Assembly: GCA_959347315.1 (NCBI GenBank)
Contig: OY365806.1
Span: 37,418,505 to 37,482,504 of the forward strand
Reading direction: 5' to 3'
Length of the DNA: 64,000 nucleotides
Source: Bimastos eiseni
Taxonomy: Eukaryota; Annelida; Clitellata; Crassiclitellata; Lumbricidae
Part shown: positions 1 to 13,200 of the stretch, one piece after another
Position numbering within the stretch: the first letter of the stretch is position 1
Layout of the letters: each line of letters starts with the position of its first letter
Notes under the pieces: generated by a model
Database searches by the model: none
Told to the model about the DNA's origin: nothing
What the model saw: the letters and a program-made list of their open reading frames with translations, nothing else
Position numbers and translations under genes: made by a program

Positions 1-178
1 GTATGTATGTATGTATGTATGTATGTATGTATGTATGTATGTATGTATGTATGTATGTATGTATGTATGTATGTATGTATGTATGTATGTATGTATGTAT
101 GTATGTATGTATGTATGTATGTATGTATGTATGTATGTATGTATGTATGTATGTATGTATGTATGTATGTATGTATGC
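1..178. repeat. (GTAT)n microsatellite
   Basis: About 44 perfect copies of GTAT from the left edge. The unit is not a multiple of three and has no stop codon, so frames stay open and spell a Met-Tyr-Val-Cys repeat; this is not a gene. The array probably continues left of the window. Confidence 0.98.
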
Positions 179-1290
179 TGTTGAAATAGACGAGTATTTA
201 GTTCGCCATGAAAGAATTGACAGAACGAACTGAACTGGACAGCGACCTTCAAATGGGCTTCAGACCAGCGAGGGCTCGTCCATATATTACGTGCGCAAGG
301 CGAGGGGAAGAGTTCCGAATTTCAGCGATTTTGCGTAGGCTACGAGTGAGTGCGTAAGACGGAGGGAGGGTATCGAGAAATGTAGGCCTACATATATACG
401 TAGTCCTACGCAAATATAACTGTCTAATTAAAGCGTCCACATTATGGAACATTAAAGAACTGAATCAGAACTGAAAACGAAATGACGGACTATTTTACTC
501 CAGCCTAATTAATTTTATACAGCCTTAGAACTTTTTTAAATGTAAGTGTTGTTAGTATTGTATTTCTTCATAACAGTTAACAAATTTAAGCTGTGACATA
601 TGATGACAAAAAAATAAATAGTCTATTATAAAATCAATGTCTTTAGCCATTTTATAAGCGGAAAGAAGGTAGAGCTCAAAATGTGCGTAACGTATGGGAC
701 AGGGGCCACAAAATGTATGCAATGCAACAGGGGTGAAGGGGTCCGAAAATACTATTTATGCGTACGAAATAAATTGACGGACCCCGACTGAGAAATAACA
801 TTACAGTTCAATTGCGGGGTACGTCAAGTATCATCATCATCATCATAATCATCGTCATCATCATCATCATCATCATCACCACCACCACCACCATCATCCG
901 CTGATAGTATCTAATTGCGTGGAACGAGTATGGAGCAAGAGATAGGTCCTGGAGTTGGTTAAGATGCAGGACCTTGTGAACTGTAATTAAGGCAGATGTT
1001 GAAATGGATTCTCTGTTCGATATTCAACCAATGCCTTCATCGGTGCAAGTAGGGCTGAAACTAAGGCATCTTAGATATGTGGCGGACAGGTCACAAGGCT
1101 TGAATGAATGATTTATTTGTAAATAATCGGCTCGCAATAGCGTTATTTTACATATATTTTCTTACAGTGTTCGTATAGGAGGGAAGACCGATCGGCGGTT
1201 TTTAGTTCCTTGCATAGCTTGCAGACGCATGAATTGGCTTGAGTATAGCCTGACATACGGTGCATCGTTATATATGTGGAGCAGTGGTTC
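179..1290. other. No gene recognised
   Basis: Short interrupted reading frames only. It contains a small (CAT)n/(CAC)n microsatellite at about 830-897. No splice-consistent coding segment or transposon terminus was seen. Confidence 0.5.
830..897. repeat. (ATC)n/(CAC)n trinucleotide repeat
   Basis: A run of imperfect CAT/ATC triplets changes into CAC triplets. Simple sequence. Confidence 0.9.
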
Positions 1291-1299
1291 GTACTGCTT

Positions 1300-4150
1300 C
1301 ATACGTAGAGTGGTTCTCGTACCGTTCCAGAGATCGTGTTGCCATATAAATACGACCTCTAGTGACAGCCGCTCTCGCGGTCAGGCAGGTGCGGCTTTTC
1401 GCTAATCTGGCGGGGTGGGCCCCTCTGTCGTCGATCGCAAGATGGACCGTGCACTGTTCGTAGGAGTCAACAGGCTGACTGACAGAGAAAAGACCGATCG
1501 TGAGAAATGCTCACAGGTCTGGGTGCCGTTCGAGAGTGCGGTAAAGGCCGATCGTTGGAAATAAATGAATAACAGTTCTGTTCGGGAATACGGGGAAGAT
1601 GGTGACCCGTCGGTGGCCGTTGAGATAATATGTCTGGAAAATCCCAAGCGGAGTCGATCGAAAATAACGAGACAGATTACGTAGGCCGTTGAGACAATAT
1701 ACGGGAAGAGTTCCCCAGTGAACACGTTGGTTAAAAGATGGGGAGGGCGGCCCCGTGAAGCCGTTGGAAACAGTGAGCTACCGGTGAGGCCGTTGACACA
1801 TACTGGGACACATAACTACGTTCGATAAATACGGGGAGGGTGACCCCATTGGTGCGTTTGATACAGGGAAAGTTCCCTTTGGTGCCGAAAACTGATCACT
1901 TGCGGGCGTCTCCGCATATTCTTTACTATTTACGGTTTTCCTTAAATATCCATAATTGGCTATCTAACGTGGTCATACTTACTCCCCTCGTTTACCAGCA
2001 TTCTGTTGATTTACGTGTCTGATCGCAATGTCTTAGGTCGCGATTTCCCCGCGTATCTTAACTTAAGTTACTATACGTAATATCTGTACTTGCGGTGTCC
2101 CCGCAGTATGTCTTCTTGATTGTCTTACAATCTTTCGGTAATACTTCTTGTTGGCTACCTATGACGGTCACAGTTACTCCTCTAGTTTTACCGAAGTATA
2201 TTCAGTTTAATGTCTAGTTGCAATATCTTGACTCGCGGTTTCCCCCGCGAGGCTTCCACTTGCGGGACTAGCCGCAGAATTTCTTTGAGTAGATCTAACT
2301 ACATAATCTGTTCGGGGACTTCCTCGAAAGATCTGTCCGTGGTTCGCTCCAGTGTATAAGAGAGTACAATTGCGTCAGAGAAAGTGACTATAATCATACA
2401 GGTCTGTGTGAAACATGGAGGTAACGTGGGGACACTTACCTCAGGTGTCTGTGAGAGAATCGAGTCTGAGAAACGAGAGTTGGTGCATTACCGTTGGTCA
2501 GAGCTCTAGGTGATGAGTATCTAGATGAGCCTACGATGAGAGGAATAAGCGCAGTCCAATGAAGTTACAGACATGTGAGAGTCTGGGTGATCGGATACTA
2601 AAGTATATAACAGTTGAGTGCAGGCCAAGCAATATACTTGTTGGCTACCTAGTTTGGTCATAGCTACTCCAGCCGGTTTCCAGAAGATCGTCGAAGACGT
2701 AAAAATTCGGGTGACCGAGATCGAGCAAGTTCTAGTGACCGAGACCGAGGAAGTTCTGGTGGCCGCAAGAGATACAAGCCGGGTAGATTCTCGGAGTAGC
2801 AACCGTACAGACTGAGAGAGCTGCCGGTGGAGCGTTAGCACATACGGGGAAAGTTCCCCAGTGGATACGTTCGATAAAATACGGGAAAGGTGATCCAATT
2901 GGTGCGTTCGACGATTACAAGAAACGGTCGTGACTAGTGCCGAATATCTCAATAATTGCAGGTGTTTCCGCATATTCCTTTCTCTGTACGGTTTCGTTAA
3001 TATATATACTTGGCTACCTAACGTGGTCATAGTTACTCCCGCAGGTTCCCGGTAGCACTTGGGTTGTCGTAGACCGTGGAAGTTCGAGTAGCCGAGATTG
3101 TTAACATTCGGGTGGCCGTGATAGATACGGACTGGGTAAGCCGCAGTATTAGCGATCGCATATAGTCAGAGAGGCCCCGGTGGCCGAGAGTGGTACAGAC
3201 CGTGGATGAGTTCGGGTGGCCGTTCAATAGAAATACCGTGAAATTCCCAAAGGACCCGCTGGAATTACACGTGAAGGGTAAACACGTTGGAAGAGCACGT
3301 TACAAACAAGAGAAAACACTGGTGCCGATTGATACCTCCAGGTTACAACTCAAATAACTCTTCTTGATGATTTTATGGTTTTTCGATAAATACTCTTGTT
3401 TGTTACCTACGTTGGTCATAGTTACTCCTCCCGGTTTCCCGAAGTCTCAGAATATATTACGGTATTGGCGGACAATTGCCAACGCAGAGGACGGTCAATC
3501 GTGTGCATGATAACTTATGCGTGTGAGGCCGGTATGTCACACACGGAAATGGACCAAGAGGCACGTGAAAGTCTGGATTGTCTCTTGTCGTCCGATAGCT
3601 AAGTATGAAACAGATGAACGCAGACGTGAAAGTCTGGGCAGTCGGAAACCCAGGTTAAAGATAATAAGCAGACCAAAAATTGATCGATACGTAAATATTC
3701 CTGTTGGCTACCTACGTTGGTCACAGATACTCCTCCCGTTTTCCCGAAGTGTGTCTACTTTGGTGTCTGATAGAAGTGATCGATACGAGTACGGTTGGGT
3801 AATCGGGTACCCAGGTGAATACATGGTTGCTTGTCGTCACACACAGTTCCAAGAACTGACTGAAGTGCGAGGTCGGGCCCCCTCATGCGTAGGTCGGATC
3901 GAAGATCTGTGTGCAGATAGCGAAGGGTATAGACAGAAGACCTTCACTATCAGAGTATGTGAATACCATGCCAGTTTCATTTTTATCGAAGCAGAATATA
4001 TCAGTGTTGGTGGGTAACTGCTAACACAGAGGACGGGAACTTACTCGGTCAATTGTGGTGCATGATAAAACATACGTGTGCGGCCGTTATGCCATACACG
4101 GAAATAGACCGAGAGATACGTGTTGAGCAGAAGGCGTGATAGCTAAGTGT
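1300..4150. repeat. Degenerate array of recurring modules, origin unknown
   Basis: A module reading roughly TTGGCTACCTA, then TGGTCATAGTTACTCC, then a GGTTTCCCGAAGT-like tail, recurs with the same orientation at about 1956, 2151, 2641, 3010, 3401 and 3704. Other modules also recur: ACGTGAAAGTCTGG at about 3570 and 3627, with a divergent form near 2573; GTTCGATAAATACGGG-like near 1820 and 2869; and a block from GAGGACGG to a CACACGGAAATGGACC-like end at about 3487-3560 and 4030-4110. Copies differ by 10-30% and spacing is irregular (195-490 bp). The longest open frames here (about 166 codons each way) resemble no family I know. It lies just upstream of a LINE, so it may be an old retroelement 5' region or a decayed satellite. 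Confidence 0.6.
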
Positions 4151-5329
4151 CTAGCATGATATGACGAAAAGCTGTGAGACTGGTAGTGTCTAGGACGACA
4201 GAGTTTAGAGAGTTGCGAACAGTAATGTCTAGGAGTACAAGACGTTGAATTTAGTAACCGATAATTGTCTAGGTCGATATGACTTGTCTCAAATATATCT
4301 GAACCTGGTAACTGAAGAGAACGTTTGGTGTCCCTAATTGGCGATAGTTTCAGAGTCACAAGATGCTGAACGGTACGACATCAGGTAGAGAGGAAGACGA
4401 GGCTAGTAGCTTGGAAGGTATGCAAGGCGAGGAAGACTCCTGCCGGTATGATTATGAACCCTGTTTTGAGTACGACCATCCTCAGAACGTTGCCCATCTG
4501 GCGACCGTGGAATAGGCAGAGTCAGACCTTGTGACTAATTCGAACAATGTTACCTTTCTTGGAGAAGAGGTCCATCTTTAATCTTGACTGGTGTTCGCGA
4601 ACATCCTGGCAGATATAGAGAGCAACCATTTGGCATTGAGATTTGATAAAGAAGTGACTCAGGCGACTCCAGACGTGTCAGCGAGCTGGAGTCGACACCG
4701 TCCGGTAGCGCTAGGTAGGCGCTCGGGCGGCAGAACGCCACAGGTACAGTGTTGGGCTCAGAATGTTGAATCATTTGTAGTTTATGCGGATTTTCCATCG
4801 GTGATTCCAGTCAGATTTTCAATAATCTTTATTAATTTACTAATTTCTCAATTTCTAATTAAGCCAAACATAAAAAATAATTGTTGTACATTAATAGTAG
4901 GCATACTTGATGTTGACTCATAAACTTGTTATTTAGGGATTAAAGTTAAATTGAGTGAGCAAGGTTTTCATTTTTAAAATGCAGTACAAGTTGAAAGCCT
5001 AACAACGTTAAATTATTTTCTTTTTCAGTTTTTTATTTATTTGAAAAAGCTTTTCGGTTTGTTTATTCAGTTTTTCCGTTTTCAACAACCATGCGTAGAC
5101 TACGTTGAGTCTCATATGCGCTTCTGTGAAAGAGAGCATGTGGATCGCGAATCGCTTCCAGGTGCTGGCTTATTTAAAAGATTCAAACCTCGGGTTATCA
5201 CGGTCCTTGCACGGGGACCTTAATTGGGGTGGCTTCCGTACAAACGGGCAAGAGGTGCATGGTGAAGAAACTTACCCGATCAATTCCTTAAGAGTGAGAA
5301 GAGTCGATGCCACTCGAATATTTAGGACT
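4151..5329. other. No gene recognised
   Basis: Transition from the module array into AT-rich sequence (about 4800-5080). I see no coding segment. The part after about 5080 could be the unrecognised 5' part of the LINE that follows. Confidence 0.4.
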
Positions 5330-7190
5330 ACGTTAAATAACCTTGCAGGTGTGATGTTAACTTGCCGCCTTCAACGGGTGTATAGGAGGACACGCTTACC
5401 ATCGTACCGGGTGGCATGGATTCAGTTCGTCCGGAAATTGCATGCGGCATATCGCAAAAGAGAGCAAGTCTATTGTGAGTCTACATGTTTATAGTATTCT
5501 CAACCAGGCCAAGGAGCCAAGGAAGCTTTGGACCACATTCAATAGCCTACTCGGTCGCCAGCAGCAGTCTTCGCCACCTTTCACTGCTGATGCGTTGCTA
5601 GAGCAACTCATTGCGAAGATCTCGTTGATCCGCACAGCTACTGCAGCTTCATCACTGCCAGAATTTCCGTTACGGATACTCGTCTCTCTACTCTCAGTGA
5701 GGTCACGAGCATGGAGTTGCGATGCCTTATCCTGGCTGCTGCTCCAAAGACATGTGAGCTGGACCCGCGCTCCTGGTCCAGGAGTTCGTTGACAACCTCC
5801 TGCCATTTCTTACATTGCTCTGCAACCGGTCGATCCACGAAGCGAATCATTGCTAATCAATTAATTGTTTACTTGGACATGAATGGGTTGTTTCCTCTTC
5901 TGCAATCAGGTTTTCGGAGGAGTCATTCCACCGAAACGCTCTTGGTCCGCCTCCTTTCGGACTTCTATGGCGCCATGGACTGTGATCAGAAAACACTTTT
6001 GGCATTATTTGATGTTAGCTCTGCATTTGACTCTGTGGACCATTCTTTCGTTAATTCTTCAGCGCCTCTCTGCCTCCTTTGCCCTCTTTGGCAAACCATT
6101 GTAGTAGCTTTGTTCTATCATTGCAGGTCCCACTGGGTCCCAACCCCTTTCGGTATACCTCGAGGATCGGTCTTGGGCCCTTAGCTCTATATTCTGTACA
6201 CATCTGATGTCAGCTCTCTGTTGCGTTCGTGTGGGCTCTTGCACAAACTACGACGTGTATATGCGGATGATATCCAAGCATACCTTCATTGCCGTCCAGT
6301 CGATGTAGTGGTCACTGTGGGGCTTATGTGCCGTTCCATTGATGTCCTATCTCTATTTGGATGGCCTCAAGTCGATTACTTCTGAACCTATCCAAAACCC
6401 AGTTCATTTGGTTCGGTGGTCGTAGGCAGTTGGCCTGGTCTGGACCTTTGCCTGCTGACCGGAGCCTTTCCTTATATTATTTTTTTGCTCACTGTTCGTG
6501 TCCCGGGTGTTACAATTGATCAAGAGCTCAGTTTTTCGCAGCACGTTAACTCGGTTACTATCAGATTCGTCAGTTGCGTGTTGTTCTGCGTTCCCTCTGT
6601 CATGACGCTGCTGTAATCCTTGTTCATTCCTTTGTCATCAGTAGGGTTGATCACTGTAGTGTTGTTTTATTCTTGCAGGTCTTCCGGTTGGCCTAATAGG
6701 GCGTCTTGACTGGGTCATTCACTCTGCTGCGAGGCTTATTGGTCATATTTCTAAGTATGCCCTAGTCACAGCTTACATGCGTGATGTCCTGCACTGGCTT
6801 TCTGTCTCACAGCGCAATAGCTTCAGGATAGCAGCGCTTTTCTAACAATGCCTCGTTGGTAGCGCTCCGTCCTATTTAAGTACTCACTGTTGCCCGGTTT
6901 CTGATATATGCTCCCCCTATTACCTCGGATAGGTGGGGGGTAGCTACTGGTCCCACGAGCTCGATCCTCGATCAAGCAGCACCGAGCCTTCTCGGTTGAG
7001 GGCCCCTCCATTTGCAATGGACTTCCTCTAGCGCTGCGCATGCTCCCTAGGAACAATCTGCCAGCCTTCTATACATTCTCAAGTCATTTTTGTTTGGCCG
7101 CAGCCTGGCTGACAGCGCTTCTGAGTAGGTTACTAACTCCCATCTCTGAAGGGGCGCTATATAAATTTTCGAAATGAATGAATGAATTTT
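5330..7190 (+). mobile_element. Decayed CR1/L2-like non-LTR retrotransposon (RT region and 3' end)
   Basis: Translated pieces in shifting plus-strand frames match the order of a CR1/L2/jockey-type reverse transcriptase. RVAWIQFVRKLHAAYRKRE is at about 5407-5463, RKLWTTFNSLLGR at about 5521-5559, and LAAAPKTCELDP at about 5730-5770. These are followed by QSGFRRSHSTETLLVRLLSD (about 5905-5964), LFDVSSAFDSVDHS (about 6005-6047), the catalytic YADD at about 6260, and RAFSVEGPSICNGLP near 6980-7030. The NYRP-type block expected between the CELDP and QSGFR blocks is missing, so there is an internal deletion besides several frameshifts and stops. The 3' end reads GCGCTATATAAAT followed by an ATGAATGAATGAA tail (about 7154-7186). 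No endonuclease domain was recognised. The element is inactive. Confidence 0.85.
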
Positions 7191-9072
7191 GCGTCTGTGG
7201 TCATTGACGTCAATAGCCTACGTCTTAGTTATTGAGTGAGTAATAAGACTACGTACGCGGTAGATTCATACACTGTAGGCCTATCAAAGACCTTGACAGC
7301 CCTAGGGAGTGGCCTTGTACTCTTTACAATTGCTTATAATATAGCCCACCCACCCTACTGCAGCTGACTGTACAGGACTTGATTCGTTTCGATGATGAAA
7401 GATGCGTGATAAGTCAAGCACGTTCACCAGTCAGTTCATTGAAAGTTTGGGTTGGATGAAGCCATGGCAATGGCTTGGATGGCAATGCTGCGGCAGAGAA
7501 CGGTTAGAATTAAAAGCAATGAGTGGGAAAGCTATAACTGTATTCCTTCCTACTGCTTAGCAATCAGACTCACTTCCTTCGGAACTGGGTCAGCCACCTC
7601 AGCATAAAGTCTCCCGTCCTATCGCGCCTTCCTTCAGCACTGAAAAGGAAAGCCTCTGAGGGAATCATCGGTAGCTTAGCAACCAGCCAATCTCCTCTTG
7701 CTTTGTCCGGAGTCTGGATATAACAGATAAGACTCATGTGGTTAAAAGCATACATTCACCGTAGACAACCAAAGTAGAAATATCGTGACCCTGTAGCCCT
7801 ATAGGCCCTACGTGAAGAGATCTCGAAGTCTAAGATGTGTGAATGATAAGAAGAGGCTGACTGACTTTGAAGTTTGAACGGCCTCAAATCCTTTCCTCGA
7901 GTCCTCGAATTAATCATCGCTTTCTCGTCTACAGTTTCTGGCTGTGTTATAATATTGTGTGATTGCGTATAGCCTACATGTATAGCTTTTTATCGGCCAA
8001 TGCTAGTTCGACTAGTGGTTATCCTGATGGAACGACATCTAACTGGTTGGAGATTAAAATCGTCACTAGTACAAAAATTTAGTTACTTGAAGAATATTTC
8101 AATTACTGAAGATTGTTTAAATCATTGAAAATTGAGGATTTTTTCAATGTGCGCCTCCTAACAAACGCGGCCAGAAATTGATCACTGGCAGACCGTAGCA
8201 TTTCGACAGAAATTTGACGACGGGTGAGTTGCAGTGTTGATGGAGGAACTGAAAAAGCGCGGAACTGAGAGAGAAGTTGTTTACAGTATCAAAGTTCAGT
8301 GTGGGATATGTCTGGGTGGATTCGACGTTGAGGAAAAGGAAATTGCAGTGATCACAGTTGCAGTCAACAATATATCGGGTCGAATGCGGCCAAGGTGACG
8401 AAAAGGCAAGCAGCAGGTAAGCGAAGTTGGAGATGTAATATCAGAGTAGACATAAGGATAAACAATCAGCTGCGATCAGAGGAATTGACAGTGAAGGTGA
8501 GAAAAGCAGAGTTGGTGGGTAGATGGTAACCGTGTATGGAAGGGTGGCCAAAGGGTGAATGTGTATAGGCTGTGTGCAGCACCTGCTGCGATTCTCACCG
8601 CTAAGTGAGACGCTGTGCAAGTGCAACTTATAAATGATGTTTGTGGTTAGAATAGTAGATGTGCCGTCTATTATAAAGACACTAGCTGGAGGCATCCAGC
8701 GCTGCCTGGGTTAAGAAATATGGACAATGAAAATGGACTTGACCGCTGGATATCCTTTCACAGTGGGGGGCCCGTCTTTCGTCCTTGTGAGGCTTTTTTG
8801 TTTGCCAAGTATGCTTGTGAGTACAGTAGTGACTCCTGGCGACTGAGAAGGAAACTTTCCTTTTATGTGGTCATGTGGTCTCCTTGGAGTAGTTGTTGGA
8901 CTCCTGAGAGCTTTTTGGCCCTGGAGTTCAGGAAGACGGCGGCCGTGGGGTTCACGAACCCCTCCACTGGGTGCCTCAGGTGTTCTCGAGCCAACGGTGA
9001 AGGTTTCGAGTCAATAGCTCTGAAACTGTGCAAATGCATAGCCGGACAGACAGATACACAGAATCTTCTCTT
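7191..9072. other. No gene recognised
   Basis: Mixed-composition sequence without a recognisable coding segment or element end. 8720-9072 is open on the plus strand but runs into the assembly gap and matches no family I recognise. Confidence 0.4.
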
Positions 9073-9272
9073 NNNNNNNNNNNNNNNNNNNNNNNNNNNN
9101 NNNNNNNNNNNNNNNNNNNNNNNNNNNNNNNNNNNNNNNNNNNNNNNNNNNNNNNNNNNNNNNNNNNNNNNNNNNNNNNNNNNNNNNNNNNNNNNNNNNN
9201 NNNNNNNNNNNNNNNNNNNNNNNNNNNNNNNNNNNNNNNNNNNNNNNNNNNNNNNNNNNNNNNNNNNNNNNN
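9073..9272. other. Assembly gap (200 N)
   Basis: Exactly 200 undetermined bases; the round number suggests a placeholder of unknown true length. It may interrupt the 3' untranslated region of the minus-strand Slp gene. Confidence 0.99.
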
Positions 9273-10159
9273 CGACAACCTTTATTACAACTGCATCTAT
9301 AAAAAACTCAAAACCAAAGAAAAGCACATTTCATGCCTGACACATAAACTCATCTACTTTATGGTTGCTAAATGCCACTGATAAACTGCACTGTGTCTAA
9401 CTTCATCCTTTAAGATGACATAAACTTATTTATCTATGGTAGATGGTGACAAACATAAACTCTTATGTCTTCTGTTTGCGGCTAATGATGACACAAAATC
9501 ATCTAGTTTATGGCTGAAGATGACACACATGAAATGCCGTGTGATACAATGTATGGCTCAAGATGACACAGATAATTATCTTCTAGTGCGTCTAATTCTA
9601 CCGAATGAACTTCACAACTCAGAAACACACTACAGAAACAACAACACAGATGAAGGCTTTGCACTGCACAGTCCACACAATCCTCTTCTTTGCAACACCA
9701 CATAACAACTACTCTCTCCATTCCATTATGCCTACAGCATGTGCCACATGTACTTCAGACTGCACGTAATATTCTTTGTTGTCAGATAATGAACCAAGTA
9801 CGTTAGGAATGTTCCCTCCGCATTGCAGTGCTGTACGAGTGCTTTCTCTTGACACAGACCAATATTTCTGCACTTCAAAAACAACCTCAGGTGAAAGATG
9901 GATGATATCGTCCAGCACATTCCATCATATCCGTAAGCTCCATTAAATTCAAAACGACCTCTTTTCACTTTCATCGCGCTTAATATCTTCTTGGGTCTCC
10001 CACAGGTATATGCAACCAGAAGCAAACCTGCAGATCGATCAAGCAATCGGAGCCTGGAGAAACGTTGCACGCTCAAAGAACAACTGATGCCAAGACTGAC
10101 GCCAAAACGGACAGGTGGAGTGGAATGATGAGAGATCGACAAAGATCCTGATTGATGAT
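9273..10159 (-). other. Probable 3' UTR of the Slp/SYTL gene
   Basis: This lies immediately downstream (minus strand) of the SYTL stop codon and contains no further coding homology. TTTATT at 9281-9286 is AATAAA on the minus strand and could be the polyadenylation signal, giving an UTR of about 880 nt. 9335-9590 contains loosely repeated GATGACACAAA-like segments about 30-75 bp apart. No acceptor was seen that would add a later exon. The gap next to the signal prevents certainty. Confidence 0.45.
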
Positions 10160-10299
10160 CTATTTCCGCTGACTCATGTGGATTCGCAGAAGCAGTGTTC
10201 CCTCAATCCAACAGTTTGGTCGATCCAGCATCGCCTGCCAGAGTCCAGACTCCTCAGGGGTTGAGTCCATCCAACTCACCTCACGGCCGTCACTTTTAC
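10160..10299 (-). CDS. SYTL last coding exon (end of C2B, stop)
   Basis: The acceptor is TTTGTAG at 10300-10306. The exon begins with GT, completing a Gly codon begun in the previous exon, and encodes 45 more residues followed by TAG at 10160-10162. The residues [12 protein letters not shown], then [13 protein letters not shown] and MSQRK, match the conserved C-terminus of Slp proteins. The length of 140 nt fits the incoming phase exactly. Confidence 0.93.
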
Positions 10300-13200
10300 C
10301 TACAAACATTTACAAAGAAAATGCTAAGGAAATCAGATTGCAGTAAGGTACAATAAGCTAACAGAGAGGTCTAGTTACATGTGCCTCTGATTAGGTTGTA
10401 CTGTGAGAGGCGCTTTATAAATCCGTAAATAGAATAGAATAAAATAATAGGTATAGTAAGTTACCAGTTAGGTATATTCACATCATCATATGTTAATGGT
10501 CATGTGTAGTCAGATAGCGGTATGTATACCAGGCTAATGGTAGAGTATAGTAAGTTTTATGACAAAGCGTTCTATAGACTTAGTCAGAAAGGACATCAAT
10601 TCGTGTAGCCAAAAAGGTATGTCTGATTGTATGTATCAGGATACTTGAAATAGTTCCTTTAAATACCCACAAGAGCCCTACTAGGGCAAATCACATCAAA
10701 TCTTCACTGTTGGACTGTGCATCACTTCAAAGGTCATTATTTTTGACAAAAGTGCTCATCAAATACAATAAACACTCCCCTCTAATGGTAAATGTGTGTA
10801 TCTATGATCAGGATACCTAATATAGCACATTTTAAGTACCTCACAAAAGTTTGTTCATTATAAAACCTACACAACAAGTAAAATATGCTTCTTGTTAAGG
10901 AAGTTCTAAGGCAAAACCATTTCAAGTGGCAATAAAACTATGGCAAGCCTTGGTAAGCCTTGTGTGAATACTTTATTGGGTGCTTCAATCTATGTTTAAT
11001 CTCTCGGTTTATGCTTATCGAGACTCCCGTTACTTCTCGCTGAGCACAATGATGAAATTCTCGAGTATCAGTTCTCCATCGATGACTGAAGAAAGTCATT
11101 TGAACAAAACACACAGGATCTTGAGCTTAGAGTAACAAAACTAGAGTGCTGCATATAGCTATCAAGCCACAATTTCAATTACAAGCAAACGTATGCAGAG
11201 GTGCGTACCCGTGCCGAGGTTGAGCCTGACACCCCCAAGGAAGTCGTTGGTGGTGAGGCGGTCATGATCCCAGATGGTGAGTTCGAGGCTACGCTCCTGG
11301 AGATCGTCCCAAGAGACATTCTCAAAGACAAACGTATGGTTCCACTTGGGATTACAGTTACGCCGGATTACGGGGCTCTTACGCTTTGAGTCATGCGATT
11401 TGTCTGGCAGGAGGTAACTGAAGCAATAACAGGAGACAATCAATATTCAATCAGAATAACGCATGTCACATTATGGATATTTATGTAGCACCACGGAACG
11501 AAAATCTCAAATGATGCTTGTGACCCAACAAGAGTACTCCAATACCAAGGAATAATCAATATGCTAGTAATGCAATTTAGCATTTGCTAGTCTGCCTGTC
11601 TTGCAAAGTGCTTATATTTCTTAGTTTGGCAAAATGTCCAATCCAGGAATGTAATCAAACATTTATATAGCACACCTTCAAGATACCTACTCAGGAGCAC
11701 CACTATCTGTGCTGGCCTAAATAATATTAATTGTCATTTTATACCAATAAAATACATAAGTTAGCAAAATAGTGCACATTAAGATTAAAGTCACCAGTGG
11801 TGGGCCCACACACAAGAGTGGAGCCAATCAACAGATTCCTTTTGACAGCTGATAGATGGCATGGATGTTCATAGTCTCTGGGCCAAGCTGTGTGGAAAGA
11901 GTAGATCCAGGACTGTTTTTGATCCCATTTATCCCACTCCATATTGACTCCTCCCTCCCAGCACTCCCTTCTCACCTTCTACTTGCCCCATCCTAATATA
12001 AATGAAGCTCAAATAACTTTAAAAAAATTTCCACTAACAGACTCTTACAAACATGTATGTGTGAATGTAAGACTATGTATGTTTCTACAATTCCACATAA
12101 TACCTACATTGCGTCCTACACACATATAAATTATACATATAAAATATACATGTATAGTGGTGTGCAAAGTTTGGAGTCACTTGAAATTATTTCAATTATT
12201 ATCACGCTTATTCAAAGAAACAAAGTTACAAAATGACTACCAAATAACAAGAAAACATTTATTTACTTGCATTTGTTCACCAGTAAATAAACTATTTATA
12301 AAAAATGTAGATAAATGAATAAAAAATTAAAAAAATTGGTGCGTCCAAACTTTTGTACATGACAGTACACATACTTATATTATAACCATATTAAGTAAGT
12401 GAGTAAGTAATTACATTCTTTATTCAGACGTCTGCAAACGCACGACATGTACAAATAACAAGTACAAAGAAAAAAATCTATGTACATATTCTGTTGAAAG
12501 ACTCAAAATTTGAGAAAATTCCCGAGAGCAACTGAAGGCCGAGAGCAACTGAAGGCCGGACAGAAGGAAAAATCAATGGAGATTAAGACGCTGTTATAGT
12601 AATTTTAGCTTTGAAGTAGTTCACACAGAAATTCCCTGTGCTGGTCTAAGCAGAGTAACAGTTAATTTAAAACATATAGTCCATCAACAAGACAATCATT
12701 ATTTTCAGATAACCGGAGAAACCATGATCATTGGCTGACTCTTGCACATATTAGGACAGAACCAACGTATTCAACAGCAAGATACCTTATCATAACACAA
12801 CATCATATTACTTTAACCACCAGATCTGACCCTCGTTCAGTTAGTGGAAAATGAAAAACAATCTTACCCTTTGCAGAAAGGATCCGAATATCCGTTCGTC
12901 CGAACAGCGGTCAGATTTCTTGCTTCTTTGACAATGACGTGCAGTTCGCCCTTTTCGTCGAACCCTCTCTTCTTGCCACTGATGTACTCTGCACTTACGA
13001 ACTTGAGACAAACACTGAGATCGCCCTTGTAAGTCAGCATCGACAGAGGAGTCGGACTCTAAAGACGAAATTCTTCATAATAGACTTAAATTCTGTCAGC
13101 CTTACTGGTCCTGTGAATATGCAGATCAGCCATTCACTCTATTCATGAGGTAAGAATATTTGTACACCAGATCTCAATTCTCCCTCCTCCAATGATCACT

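Noticed and set aside
3..233. 76-codon Met-Tyr-Val-Cys frame
   Set aside because: Pure product of the (GTAT)n microsatellite.
3517..4017. 166-codon plus-strand frame as a gene
   Set aside because: It lies in the degenerate module array, has no recognisable domain and no splice or start support.
8720..9381. Long frames across 9073-9272 on both strands
   Set aside because: They are joined only by undetermined bases; the real sequence there is unknown.
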